From NCBI GenBank assembly GCA_021498095.1, contig JAIZWK010000001.1, positions 3,411,450 to 3,475,449 on the forward strand: a stretch of DNA of 64,000 bases. Direction: 5' to 3'. This stretch comes from Candidatus Harpocratesius repetitus (lineage in GTDB: Archaea; Asgardarchaeota; Lokiarchaeia; Sigyniarchaeales; Promethearchaeaceae). The notes beneath the pieces are model-generated. The model saw nothing but the letters and a program-made list of their open reading frames with translations. It did not search any database and was not told the origin of the DNA. Of the stretch, positions 17,253-26,813 are shown one piece after another (position 1 is the stretch's first letter; each line of letters opens with the position of its first letter). A program made the translations under genes and the position numbers.

Positions 17253-18530
17253 TTAGAGGTTAATTGTCTGAGAAATTTCATCTACAAGCCAATCTCGAAA
17301 CTCTTGAAAGGTCAAACGTCTCTCTGGGCGAATTTGATCTCGTTCGAATTGCCACATATTAAAGAGCAGATATTTCCCCATTTCAGCAAAGAGTCGAGTT
17401 GCATCGTTGTTTGACCGCCAAATTCCTTTATGCACCTCCACATCGCGAAAAGCGGTTTCGATCTGCCATCTCATTTTGTAATAACGCTTGATCAAATACA
17501 CGAACGATTTCGAGCGATATTGTGGCGCAATAGTGGTAATTAAACCATAAATTTGCTCGGATGCCTCTGCTAAACTTAGACATCCTTGTCGATAAGCGGT
17601 TTTTATTTCACCTAAAGATTGATTACCTCTTGGATATAAATGTACCCAATTGCGCATCAATTTCTTATTTCGATTATTAGTTGATTTAGGTCTTATGAAA
17701 TATGTCTGAATTCGGCCCTTTTCACCTTTTAAATACTGTTCTTTGGCCAGTTTCAGCTGTTTATAATTTTTAGCAGGAGTGACAACAGAAACATCACGAT
17801 CTTTAAATGATCTCAAAATATCGTGTCGATAATATTCGCGATCTATGACACAAATCTTTATTTTTAGACCTAAATATTGGAGCCATTCCACAATTTTTAG
17901 CATAAAAAGGATTTTCGACTCTCGATTGGCAACATGATGGCAACCAATAAATAATGAAGTAGAATTTCCATGAATGAGCGCACCATGATAATGACGAATT
18001 CGTCTGGTACCTTTAACCATCCGACTTCCTTTGATCAGCGCATCCCTCCGTTTTCCCCAATATCCTAAGTATGTAAGGTCAAATTCTAAAACATAACCAG
18101 TTCGATCAGGATTTTTTAGAAATACACGCTGAATCATTTTTTCAAACACAATTCGATAGATTTCCTCGATTTTTTCAGGTGATTGGGTACGTAACCAATC
18201 ATTAATTGTTGTTTGGTGCGGAAAAGCGCGTGATTTTCGTCCATCATGAAATATTTTTGGTTGAAAGTTCAAAAATTTAGATGCCCACCGTTCCAATTTT
18301 TCGGAGGCATGATGAATTGAGACACCACGAATCCAACAATAGCAGAGAACCGTCAAAATTTCATCTAAACTCCATTTGCGCCCAATACGTTGATTTGAAA
18401 GGTTCAAAGTATGTCGAATCGATTTCGCAAGATTTTTGAAGAACGAAATCTTATTAAAATATGGATAACGTGTACCGAATCGTGAAATTCGATGCACGGC
18501 TTGAGTTTTTATGCTCATATAATAACTCAA
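17253..18530 (-). CDS. Complete DDE transposase (IS4-superfamily)
   Basis: A 425-residue transposase with all three catalytic contexts: 'EFDLTYLGYWGK' (first Asp), 'CVIDREYYR' (second Asp) and 'MRWQIETAFRDV' (Glu). The spacing and the Y-(2)-R-(3)-E style third motif fit IS4-superfamily enzymes of the type seen in archaeal ISH3-like elements. The N-terminus ('WSLDEILTVLCYCWIRGVSIHHA') is helical and DNA-binding. No frameshift is visible, so it may be active. I could not identify convincing terminal inverted repeats in the 110 bp on either side. It separates binding-protein copies 2 and 3 together with the IS110 element. Confidence 0.85.
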   Translation of the reverse strand: MSYYMSIKTQAVHRISRFGTRYPYFNKISFFKNLAKSIRHTLNLSNQRIGRKWSLDEILTVLCYCWIRGVSIHHASEKLERWASKFLNFQPKIFHDGRKSRAFPHQTTINDWLRTQSPEKIEEIYRIVFEKMIQRVFLKNPDRTGYVLEFDLTYLGYWGKRRDALIKGSRMVKGTRRIRHYHGALIHGNSTSLFIGCHHVANRESKILFMLKIVEWLQYLGLKIKICVIDREYYRHDILRSFKDRDVSVVTPAKNYKQLKLAKEQYLKGEKGRIQTYFIRPKSTNNRNKKLMRNWVHLYPRGNQSLGEIKTAYRQGCLSLAEASEQIYGLITTIAPQYRSKSFVYLIKRYYKMRWQIETAFRDVEVHKGIWRSNNDATRLFAEMGKYLLFNMWQFERDQIRPERRLTFQEFRDWLVDEISQTINL

Positions 18531-18653
18531 GTATCCATTTAATTTATTCTCGTTGATGCAAACACTAGATAATCATGCTATTTCAATTATTTATTTTTGT
18601 CGAATCGTTGAGAACTGTTTTATTTTCCTTTTCATATTATATTTTTAACGTAT

Positions 18654-18920
18654 TTAATCAAGTATTCTTACTGGTATTCTTAATCTTCCGTTTGGTTCTC
18701 TGCGAAATCGGCAAATAGAATGAGTTGTACAGAAAAATAAGGGGTTTTCAGAAAGCCTAAATTGCGATCTGCCGCTATAATACCCCATATCCGTTGAAAT
18801 TTGTGGTACATTCTGCACGCCAGAATCTTTAAATTCCTGCCGACAATATTTACATCGTGGAGTAATTCCACAAACTTCCCGACCGTAATTGGAGAACAAT
18901 ATCATTTTTTTGGCCTTCAT
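18654..18920 (-). CDS. Small protein with a CxxC pair, possibly a transposase remnant
   Basis: An 88-residue frame with 'CGITPRCKYCRQEF', which could be half of a zinc ribbon of the kind found at the start of some transposases. The rest is not recognisable, and nearby frames on the same strand (to 19038) also read poorly. It may be decayed DNA between two insertion sequences; low confidence as a real gene. Confidence 0.3.
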   Translation of the reverse strand: MKAKKMILFSNYGREVCGITPRCKYCRQEFKDSGVQNVPQISTDMGYYSGRSQFRLSENPLFFCTTHSICRFRREPNGRLRIPVRILD

Positions 18921-19224
18921 TCGAAGACATCGAAAAAAAGTTTGTCATTCTGCGCGTGGGGAACCATTCTGTTGCTGGAAAAGAATGAGTTCTCAGGGTC
19001 AAGCCATCTTTCAGAGATATTGGGATGATAAAGACCATTTCAATCGGTACATTTATGTGTATCGCTGTTGATATTGATCTTTACCCCATGCCACGAAATT
19101 TCGTCTCTCCCCTCTGCTGCCGATGCAATCCGGCCGTTTTTTCTTTACTACATTAGGGAAACTGAAACCGCAGCCAGACTATCACAAAGGGAAGAATTGA
19201 AAATCTTCTTTAACGAATCAGACG

Positions 19225-19300
19225 ATATGGAAAAGGAGGTTTGGTAAAGTGTAGCACCACCTTACCAAGTACGCGAATTCACCCAAATTGAACTCGCGGT
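19225..19300 (+). ncRNA. Candidate structured (bridge-like) RNA upstream of IS110 recombinase
   Basis: Two hairpins sit in the non-coding left part of the element. TTGGTAA (19241-19247) pairs with TTACCAA (19262-19268) around a 14-base loop. CGCGAATTC (19272-19280) pairs with GAACTCGCG (19290-19298), eight of nine bases, around a 9-base loop. The region is less AT-rich than its surroundings. IS110-family elements are known to encode a bridge RNA in the non-coding end next to the recombinase. Position fits; the loop-to-target match was not established. True RNA ends unknown. Confidence 0.4.
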
Positions 19301-19401
19301 GAGTACAATGAAGTATGTCCTAAAGAAAACCATCGATTTGTGGAGAACCGCAATCATCTCTTCATAAAATTGCCGATACTGAGAAAAATCTTGAACAATT
19401 T

Positions 19402-20814
19402 GTGGCATTTGGTGTTGGATTGGATATTCATAAAAATTCCATTGCAACTTGCGTCAATGGTCAACTTTCCTCAGGGGAAATCTTAGAATATAAAGAACAC
19501 ACTTTTCGGAATAATTATCCTGGTGTCAACGAGTTATGTGGTTTCTTGCGGAAATTTATTGCCAAAGCCACTGTTCTCATGGAATGTACTGGCGTTTACC
19601 ACGTTGCTGTGTATCAAACCTTAACTGAACGCTTTACTTCACGAAACAGATGCATAATTGCAATGAATCCTTTACTGGTTCATCGAAAGATTGCAGATCT
19701 GGGAACGAAAACAGACAGAGCTGATGCAAGAACCCTCTCGATTTTGGCACTCTATGGTAAATTATTACGTCCCAGTTATGTAGGCACCTCAGAATTCTTT
19801 GCAACACGGGATCTGATGCGTTCATACCATAAAGCAAAATCACGTTGTACCCAATTTAAGAATCGCCTGCACCGAAACCTTCACTTAGCCAATTAGAAGT
19901 TCTCTTTTGATTTCTCGACGAACTGGGGTATCACTTTTTTAGAGCATTATATCTCACAAGATTGGTCACTTGGTGAGTGTTATGAGGATTTACTTAAGAA
20001 TTTAGAAGCAGAAGGAAAAGGTAAGGTTCTTAAAAAACAAGCGGAGGAAGTTGCCATTAATGCGTCTGTTACACTCACATCATTACAACGAACCCTAATT
20101 CAGATGGATCTGATACAGTTACTTCAAAATCAACAAGCATGCAGCCTATACATTCAGCAAGCGGAACAAGAGATCATAAGGAATCCTGAACTAAGTCAAC
20201 AATATCAACGCTTAAGTATTATTCCAAGATTCAGTTCGATTACAGTACTTACAGTCCTAACGGAGATTGGTGACTACACCCGTTTTAAAAATTACTCTGC
20301 CTTCTCAAAATTCTGCGGTGTGGTTCCAACCATTGAAGATAGCGGAGAACATAAATCAAGGGGTCATGTAAACCGATTTACAAATAAACACCTACGAAAA
20401 GTGTTAACTCAAGCAGCTGGAGTCGTAATTGGACGTCCTAATCGACAAACAGATATCGGGGCTTATGCTTTTAAGCAATTCAAACTTCGTCGTTTACCCT
20501 TTAAGAAAGCAATGATGAAAGTAGCATGGAAATATAGCCGAATTATCTATAGTGTCCTTTCAGAAAATCGGGAATACAATCCTTGCTGTGAGTCAATTCA
20601 GCGCAAACGTTCTCAACTCGCAAGGAAGATGGCGAAGAAGGGAAGTATTCTTGAAAGTTGTCGTACACGCGCGGTTCGTCAAGATATTTCAAACATACTT
20701 GTAAAATATTCCGAATTATTGAATAGGACCAGTAGATATCATTTAGTAAATGGCTTTCACCGCCTTATTCGAAAATCCCAATATCTAGATGGTCAAACAG
20801 AATTGGAAAATTAA
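19402..20814 (+). pseudogene. IS110-family recombinase interrupted by one in-frame TAG
   Basis: The GTG start at 19402 gives 'VGLDIHKNS', the RuvC-like DEDD start of IS110 enzymes. 'LMECTGVY' and 'KTDRADARTL' complete the N-terminal catalytic domain. A single TAG at 19894-19896 follows 'RNLHLAN'. The same frame then continues without another stop through the C-terminal Transposase_20 domain ('LSIIPRFSSITVLTVLTEIGD', 'FCGVVP', 'HKSRGHVNRF') to a TAA at 20814. All else is intact, about 470 residues. A recent nonsense mutation is the simplest reading, but amber read-through cannot be excluded. The region upstream may encode the element's bridge RNA. Confidence 0.8.
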
Positions 20815-20861
20815 AAAATGGAAATTTATCTCTAAAGAGGGGCACTACCCTTCAGGCTAAA

Positions 20862-21761
20862 ATTTTTTTCCATTTTTCAATGATGTTCAATTTCCTCTTT
20901 CAATTTTATCAATTTAAGTAAATATTCATAAAAAATTGAACAACAAAAAAGAAGTATTATATACAAAATTTAAATTTATTTTACTATACACAATAAAGTT
21001 GATAAAGAATAAGGTATATTGCCCAGAAAATGTAAAAAAAGGAAAGGGATTATCACTTACATATTATGAAGTATAGAAATGAATATTGGTGTGATTGTTA
21101 TGAAAAAAGGAAGCATTTATGTCTTATTAGCAGTCTTGATGATAAGCGCTTTTGCTACTGCCCCTGCCGCAGTATTTGCTGCAGAAGATACTGATACCAT
21201 GAACTATGGTGTTGGTTCTTTGGTGGTCGATTTAGACCCCCAAATGGCATGGGACAGCGCTTCAATTGATGTTATTGATCAAGTCTGTGAAGGATTGTTT
21301 GGCTATAATTTAAGCGATCCTAACTTAGCCATTATTCCAGTTCTTGCTGAAAGTTTAGGAACTTGGAATGCTGACGCCACTGAATATACTGTCACCTTAA
21401 AAGAAGGTATTACCTTCCACGATGATACTGCTTTTGATGCAAATGATGTCAAATTCACTTTTGACCGATTGAACTATTTAATCGAAAATCGTATGACTCA
21501 AATTGCAGAATTATATGAACCTTTAGCCTCTCTTTATCCAGGTACTCCCTTACTTATTAATGAAATTGAAGTTATTGATGAGTATACAGTTAGATTCCAT
21601 TTAAACTACCCATATGTGCCTTTTGTGGCTTTATTATGTTTCAGTGGTTCATATATCTTACCTGATGGTGGTTCTATTCCTGCTGAAGAATTATTAGATA
21701 CTGCAACTGATGTGTTAGTTGGAACTGGCCCATACAAATATATTGAAAAAACTAATGAATA
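20862..21761 (+). repeat. Duplicated block, copy 2 (upstream region plus 5' part of binding-protein gene 3)
   Basis: Nearly identical partner of 12641-13540, offset by exactly 8221 bp with no indels seen. It begins directly after the right side of the IS110-type element, at the T-run preceding 'CCATTTTTCAATGATG'. Confidence 0.8.
20955..20964 (+). promoter_or_regulatory. TATA box of substrate-binding protein gene 3
   Basis: TATTATATAC, identical in sequence and in distance to the start codon to the box of gene 1, because it lies in the duplicated block. Confidence 0.4.
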
Positions 21762-23070
21762 TACTAAGTTGGAATACTTCGCTGATTGGCATGGTGAACG
21801 TCCAGATCGATTCATGAAAAACATTATTTTCTTATTATACTCCGATGAAATAGTAAAATGCCAAGATTTCCTTTCTGGAGACTTAGATTGGGTTGATAGA
21901 ATTTTACCAGAATTCTTACCTCAATTTGAAGCTTCCGACCAATTTGTTGTTAGTGAACCTAAACGAGGCATTGTCATCCTTTATTTGGGTATGAACAACA
22001 AAATTATTAACAAAACAATGCGTCAAGCAATCAGCTACGCCTTCGATTACGACTTTGTTATCGATAACTTAGCACTAGGCAATGCTGCTCGATTAACCTC
22101 ACCTGTACCAGAAGGTATCATGTATCACAATCCAGACCTTGATTATCCTACCAATAATGTTACTCACGCTCGACAAATCTTGATAGATGCTGGTATCGTT
22201 AATGGAACTGTTTATCCCGCAAATGATGATTTTGCCTGGTATACTTTAGCTATTGATAATCCAATTGCAACCTATAATTACACCTGGAACGATGGAAACG
22301 AATTCCGACAAGATTTAGGTAGATTGTGCCAAGATAACCTCCGAAAAATTGGTATCCAAATAACCTTCAATCCTATTACCTGGGGTGAATACTTAACCTT
22401 ATTATTTTATGAGCCTTGGAAATTAGAATTGTACATGTTAGGTTGGGGACCAGATTACAATGACCCAAGCAACTATATTAATCCATCGTTCTCACCAACT
22501 TCTTCATCAAATTTTGCTCAAGTAGATGATACAACCTTGAACAATTTGATGAACGATGGATTGACTGAAACCGATCCAGATGCACGACGTGATATCTATT
22601 ACGAAATTCAACGATTCATTGTTGAAGATTTAATGCCATGGATATTCTTATATGTGCCTTTAACCCAAGAGATTCGCCCTGTCTATATAGATGGAATTCA
22701 AAGTAATCCAATGGGTAAAATATATTTTGCGTCAATGTTTTGGACAGGTATTGGAATGCCACAAAATGATACAACGACGGATGATACAACAACGGATGAC
22801 ACAACAACGGATGACACAACAACAGATGATACAACAACGGATGACACAACAACAGATGACACAACAACAGATGATACAACAACGGATGACACAACAACAG
22901 ATGATACAACAACGGATGACACAACAACGGATGGTGCGACAACAAATGATGAAAATCCATTTGAAAATATTATTATAAATATTCCAGGATATGTTCCAAA
23001 TATTCTCGGATTAGTTACATTAGTTAGTGTAGTGGCTTTAATATTAAAAAACCGCTGTCGATCTAGCTGA
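21100..23070 (+). CDS. ABC transporter substrate-binding protein, family 5, membrane-anchored (copy 3)
   Basis: Family-5 solute-binding protein, start at the ATG at 21100 ('MKKGSIYVLL') behind GGTGTGAT. The first 220 residues are almost identical to copy 1; after that the sequence diverges and resembles copy 2 in many places ('FNPITWGEYLTLLF', 'LYMLGWGPDYNDPSN'), so it looks like a mosaic. The linker before the C-terminal anchor is a run of about eleven DDTTT units encoded by 15-bp repeats, the longest of the three. It ends 'INIPGYVPNILGLVTLVSVVALIL' plus a basic tail. Role: capture of peptides or similar ligands outside the cell, with the linker lifting the domain from the membrane. Confidence 0.9.
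   Translation: MKKGSIYVLLAVLMISAFATAPAAVFAAEDTDTMNYGVGSLVVDLDPQMAWDSASIDVIDQVCEGLFGYNLSDPNLAIIPVLAESLGTWNADATEYTVTLKEGITFHDDTAFDANDVKFTFDRLNYLIENRMTQIAELYEPLASLYPGTPLLINEIEVIDEYTVRFHLNYPYVPFVALLCFSGSYILPDGGSIPAEELLDTATDVLVGTGPYKYIEKTNEYTKLEYFADWHGERPDRFMKNIIFLLYSDEIVKCQDFLSGDLDWVDRILPEFLPQFEASDQFVVSEPKRGIVILYLGMNNKIINKTMRQAISYAFDYDFVIDNLALGNAARLTSPVPEGIMYHNPDLDYPTNNVTHARQILIDAGIVNGTVYPANDDFAWYTLAIDNPIATYNYTWNDGNEFRQDLGRLCQDNLRKIGIQITFNPITWGEYLTLLFYEPWKLELYMLGWGPDYNDPSNYINPSFSPTSSSNFAQVDDTTLNNLMNDGLTETDPDARRDIYYEIQRFIVEDLMPWIFLYVPLTQEIRPVYIDGIQSNPMGKIYFASMFWTGIGMPQNDTTTDDTTTDDTTTDDTTTDDTTTDDTTTDDTTTDDTTTDDTTTDDTTTDDTTTDGATTNDENPFENIIINIPGYVPNILGLVTLVSVVALILKNRCRSS
22771..22938 (+). repeat. 15-bp tandem repeat coding for DDTTT units
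   Basis: About eleven units of GATGAYACAACAACR (minor A/G and C/T variation) in frame within binding-protein gene 3. Copy number differs from the paralogues, so the tract probably expands and contracts by slippage. Confidence 0.85.
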
Positions 23071-23099
23071 TTCAATGGATATCATAACATTTCTTTCAT

Positions 23100-23600
23100 C
23101 AGTCTTTAAGGTTATATTTTTAATTTATAAAAAATAACCTCCTTTTTTCTTTTTGTAAAATCCATAAGCTATCCATGATATTAATTTTAATATTTTTTAA
23201 GATTATGCAAGAAAGGCGTAATTAATAAACAGACAGAATTGTTTTCCACTTTTTCTGGTTCAATCGTAATTGCTGGTTTCGGTAATACTGCCGAAAATTT
23301 AAAATATATGCATGCAAATAAAATTGAACAAGTTTCATTATCGACTTGTAATTTTTGTAGGATGTATAGATTTAATGGAGCATTCTAAAGCTGATTTCTT
23401 CAAACCATCGTTTTTTATATGTTTTTAAAAGCCATCGGCTCCATCGGACTTGATTTTTATAGGGTAGAAGCGTTGTGAAAAATATTTCAATTTCTTCCAT
23501 AGTATGTTTGAAAATTATTTTATTCTTAAGGAATTTTTATTGAATTTTTTAGGTCGATTGAATTTATGTAAAGTTAAAACTAAATGCATATAATCCTGTA
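23100..23600 (-). pseudogene. Transposase C-terminal remnant with shared 3' flank
   Basis: The minus strand keeps 'KTYKKRWFEEISFRML' in broken frames (about 23385-23425), the third catalytic motif of the transposase family seen broken at 3620-4878. The flank at 23100-23330 also matches 3427-3620. Stops and indels are more numerous than at 3.6 kb. The rest of the gap to 23855 is AT-rich without other features. Confidence 0.65.
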
Positions 23601-23855
23601 ACTATAAGATTTATTTCGTTCTTATTACGAAACTTTGAAATACAATTTTATATGGATAAAAATTGTCAAAAGAATCTTAAAATAAAATTTATTTCAAATA
23701 AGATTCAATATACTACTTGATTTACCTGATTAAATGAATGTAAAAAATGATATTTTTTCTTGATTCTATCAAAATTTAAAAACTTTAGAGAACAATGGGA
23801 AAAAAACATATAAAATTCGCAACAAGATTGATAACATTTAGGTATTTAATTTAAT

Positions 23856-26687
23856 TTACTTTCTTTTATTTTTAATCACATTTACAACAGAAACAACTGC
23901 AATTGTTCCAATCATTGAAAATATGATATTTTCAACAGGATATCCTGGAATACTCGACCAATCAAGATCATTAAAAGGATTATCAATTGAATTTGATGAT
24001 GAATCTGAATCATTTGTATTTGAATTAGGGGATTCTACAACTGTTATTTCTAAACTGAATGAACCAGCGTCTCCATCACTATCAGTAACAAATAAAAATA
24101 CAGTATAAATACCTGGATTGATATATGTATGAATTGCATTTTGTTCATTAGCAAATGATCCATCTCCAAAATTCCATCTATAATCCAGTGGATAGTCTCC
24201 ACCAGTAGTCCTATCATAGAAAAACACATCTGTTCCTACAGTTACAACGGAAGATGAAACAGAAAATGCTACAATTGGTTGTGAATCTTCATGAACTGTA
24301 ATTGAAATGTAAGCATATGCAGTATCACCGTCATTATCAGTAACAGCGAATTCAACCGTATAAACACCAACATATGAATAAGAATGTTTTGGATTCGATT
24401 CTTCAGAGGTTATACCATCACCAAAATCCCAGTAATATGAAAGAGGAGGATCCCCTCCACCAAAATCGCACCAAAACCAAATAATTTCAGCAGGGATTAC
24501 ATATGTTTTAGAAGCACCGATTGAAGCATAAGGTTCATAATCTTCTCCACCACTAACAGATATCCAAGTAGATGTATTTGAATAATCACCATCAGAATCC
24601 ATAACAAGTAAAAATACGCAATATTCACCTTCACTCGAATAAGAATGACTTACGTTTTGCTCTGTAGATGTTGTGCCATCACCGAAATCCCAAAAATAAG
24701 TGTAAGGAGGGTTTCCACCAGTAGTTTTGTCGGTAAAATATATAACTTCACCTACAGCAACTGTAGATGCTGAATAAGAAAAAGCAGCCATTGGTAATAA
24801 ATCAGAATCTACAGTAATAGAAATGGAAGTACTAGAAGAAAAGCCATCAGAATCAGTAATAGTTAAAATCACAGTGTAAATTCCAGGATCAGAATAAGTA
24901 TGAAGAGGATCCATATCGTTTGAAGTAAAACCATCTCCAAATTCCCAGTAATATACATAGGGAGGAAGCCCCCCTTCAGAATAAGCAGAAAAGGAGATTT
25001 CTTCTCCTGTAATTGCAGAATATTTAGAAGCTGAAATGAATGCTTTGAGACAACCAATAATATAATTATTATCTATTGTGTTATTATATCCATTGTCAAG
25101 AAAAGCATCTTGTTGATTCATTACAAACCAATTTTCTTCCATACGGTTAAAATTAGATCCAAAAAGTAATTCTACACCATATTCTAGGTTAAAAGATATG
25201 TTATTTCTTAAGATAGAATTATTATAGGCACCATCAGATAATTTTAATCCATTATTTGAATTATTTGAAATAATATTATTCTCAAATATACAGCTGTTTG
25301 AATAACCTAAGGAGATTCCATCTTGATAATTGGATATAATATTGTTTTCAGAAAAATAACAATTATAAGTATTCCATAAATAAAGACCAATTTTCAAATT
25401 TTGATTAATGGTATTATTTCTTATTATGCAATTTGTTGATGTAAGTGACATTCCGTTATTTGAATTATTATAAACGATATTCTCAGAAATAACAGAGTTA
25501 GTGGAATAATATATCGAAATGCCATTACTAGAGCTAGACACATTGTTCTTTGAAATGGAAGATTCAGGTGATGTATTAATTTTAATGCCATTATTCAAAC
25601 AATATTTAATTGTATTATTGTAAATACTGCTATTATATGAAAGAACAATGCAAATTCCATCAAAAGATGTATTAATACGATTATCAATTACAATAGAATT
25701 ATTTGAAGAATAAACTCCGATTCCGACCTCTTTAGTATTGAAAATTTCATTCTTGATTAAAGAGCAATTCTCTGATAAATATATATTAATAACATCTTCA
25801 GAACTTGAATTTGAGTGATTTAGAAAGAAATTTCTTAAAATTAGGCAGTTAGGTGAATTATCAATAAAGATTTCTGATCTTAAATTATCTTTACATGTAT
25901 TATTAGAAATTGAACAATAAGAAGAAGAGAAAATCCATATTCCGTGTTCTTTATTATTCAAAATCACATTTTCGATAATATCACAATTATTTGAATTTGA
26001 AATAACAATTCCGAATGTTTTTCCATCTGATATTGAATTTCCTTGAAATGTACAATCAGAACAATAATTAGCATAAATTCCTGAATCATTGTTATTTACG
26101 ATTGTATTGTTAAGCATTTTGCATTTGGTTGATGTGTAGATTAAAATTGCGTATTTATTAAATTCCATAAAATTGTTAGTACATGTACAATTATTTGAGT
26201 GTTCAATTACTATTGCACTATTAGTACAATTTTGAATGAAAAGATCTTGAATTGAACAATTAGAAGAATAATATAAATAAATCCCATTATATGCGTTTAT
26301 TATTGTACAATTCTGTATTATTGCGGTTACATTTGAATGATGAATTGAAATTCCTGTAGATCCTGATGCATCTATTGTAACATTAGCAATTATATAAGGA
26401 TCATTTGAAGTTCCGGAACCAGTAACTACATCACAACTACTCCAATCAGAATTATTTAAAATTGAAATAGGTGCATGCATGTCTGCATCCAGAGGAGATA
26501 CTTGCACATTATTGGTACGATTTCTATTGTCTCTATTAATTTTTACATTTTTGTTGATTTTATAATTGTAGTTTAAGTACACATAGTTAATGGAAATTGA
26601 GAAAAAAATTAAAATTCCTAAAATAACCGCTTTAGTTTGAGCAGATTTACAGAATGTTGTTAATTTATTCATCCTTTTATAAATCAT
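23856..26687 (-). CDS. Surface protein: right-handed beta-helix plus four PKD domains, sorting-like C-terminus
   Basis: A 943-residue exported protein. A membrane segment ('AVILGILIFFSISINYVYL') near residue 20 acts as signal or anchor. Residues about 90-530 are a NosD/PbH1-like parallel beta-helix built of 22-24-residue turns rich in Asn and Ser ('NSNNCDIIENVI', 'SYNSSIYNNTI'). Four PKD domains follow, each marked by a 'WDFGDG'-type core (WEFGDG, WDFGDG twice, WNFGDG) and a 'HTYxxPGIYTV' end. The tail is Asp/Ser-rich, then 'SIPGYPVENIIFSMIG' and 'NKRK'. Likely a cell-surface protein binding glycans or other cells. Divergently transcribed from the beta-lactamase-fold gene 126 bp away. Confidence 0.85.
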   Translation of the reverse strand: MIYKRMNKLTTFCKSAQTKAVILGILIFFSISINYVYLNYNYKINKNVKINRDNRNRTNNVQVSPLDADMHAPISILNNSDWSSCDVVTGSGTSNDPYIIANVTIDASGSTGISIHHSNVTAIIQNCTIINAYNGIYLYYSSNCSIQDLFIQNCTNSAIVIEHSNNCTCTNNFMEFNKYAILIYTSTKCKMLNNTIVNNNDSGIYANYCSDCTFQGNSISDGKTFGIVISNSNNCDIIENVILNNKEHGIWIFSSSYCSISNNTCKDNLRSEIFIDNSPNCLILRNFFLNHSNSSSEDVINIYLSENCSLIKNEIFNTKEVGIGVYSSNNSIVIDNRINTSFDGICIVLSYNSSIYNNTIKYCLNNGIKINTSPESSISKNNVSSSSNGISIYYSTNSVISENIVYNNSNNGMSLTSTNCIIRNNTINQNLKIGLYLWNTYNCYFSENNIISNYQDGISLGYSNSCIFENNIISNNSNNGLKLSDGAYNNSILRNNISFNLEYGVELLFGSNFNRMEENWFVMNQQDAFLDNGYNNTIDNNYIIGCLKAFISASKYSAITGEEISFSAYSEGGLPPYVYYWEFGDGFTSNDMDPLHTYSDPGIYTVILTITDSDGFSSSTSISITVDSDLLPMAAFSYSASTVAVGEVIYFTDKTTGGNPPYTYFWDFGDGTTSTEQNVSHSYSSEGEYCVFLLVMDSDGDYSNTSTWISVSGGEDYEPYASIGASKTYVIPAEIIWFWCDFGGGDPPLSYYWDFGDGITSEESNPKHSYSYVGVYTVEFAVTDNDGDTAYAYISITVHEDSQPIVAFSVSSSVVTVGTDVFFYDRTTGGDYPLDYRWNFGDGSFANEQNAIHTYINPGIYTVFLFVTDSDGDAGSFSLEITVVESPNSNTNDSDSSSNSIDNPFNDLDWSSIPGYPVENIIFSMIGTIAVVSVVNVIKNKRK

Positions 26688-26813
26688 AGTAAAATCACAG
26701 TTTTGATCGATGGTTACTTTTTTGTAATATTGTAATATAAAAAGCTTTCCTTCAAAATTTTCTCACGACTTACCCGATATTTTTTACGAAATGAATTCGT
26801 ATTCTATATACAG

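Noticed and set aside
19402..20814. Genome-wide TAG recoding as the explanation for the IS110 amber codon
   Set aside because: TAG ends gdhA, the bactofilin-like gene and the DHPS-related gene at their expected lengths, so it is at least often a normal stop.
22771..22938. CRISPR-like regular repeats
   Set aside because: The units are 15 bp, in frame, without spacers, and code for the linker of the binding protein.
22616..23075. Antisense frames rich in VVVSS or HLLLCHPLL
   Set aside because: They are shadows of the 15-bp DDTTT repeat.
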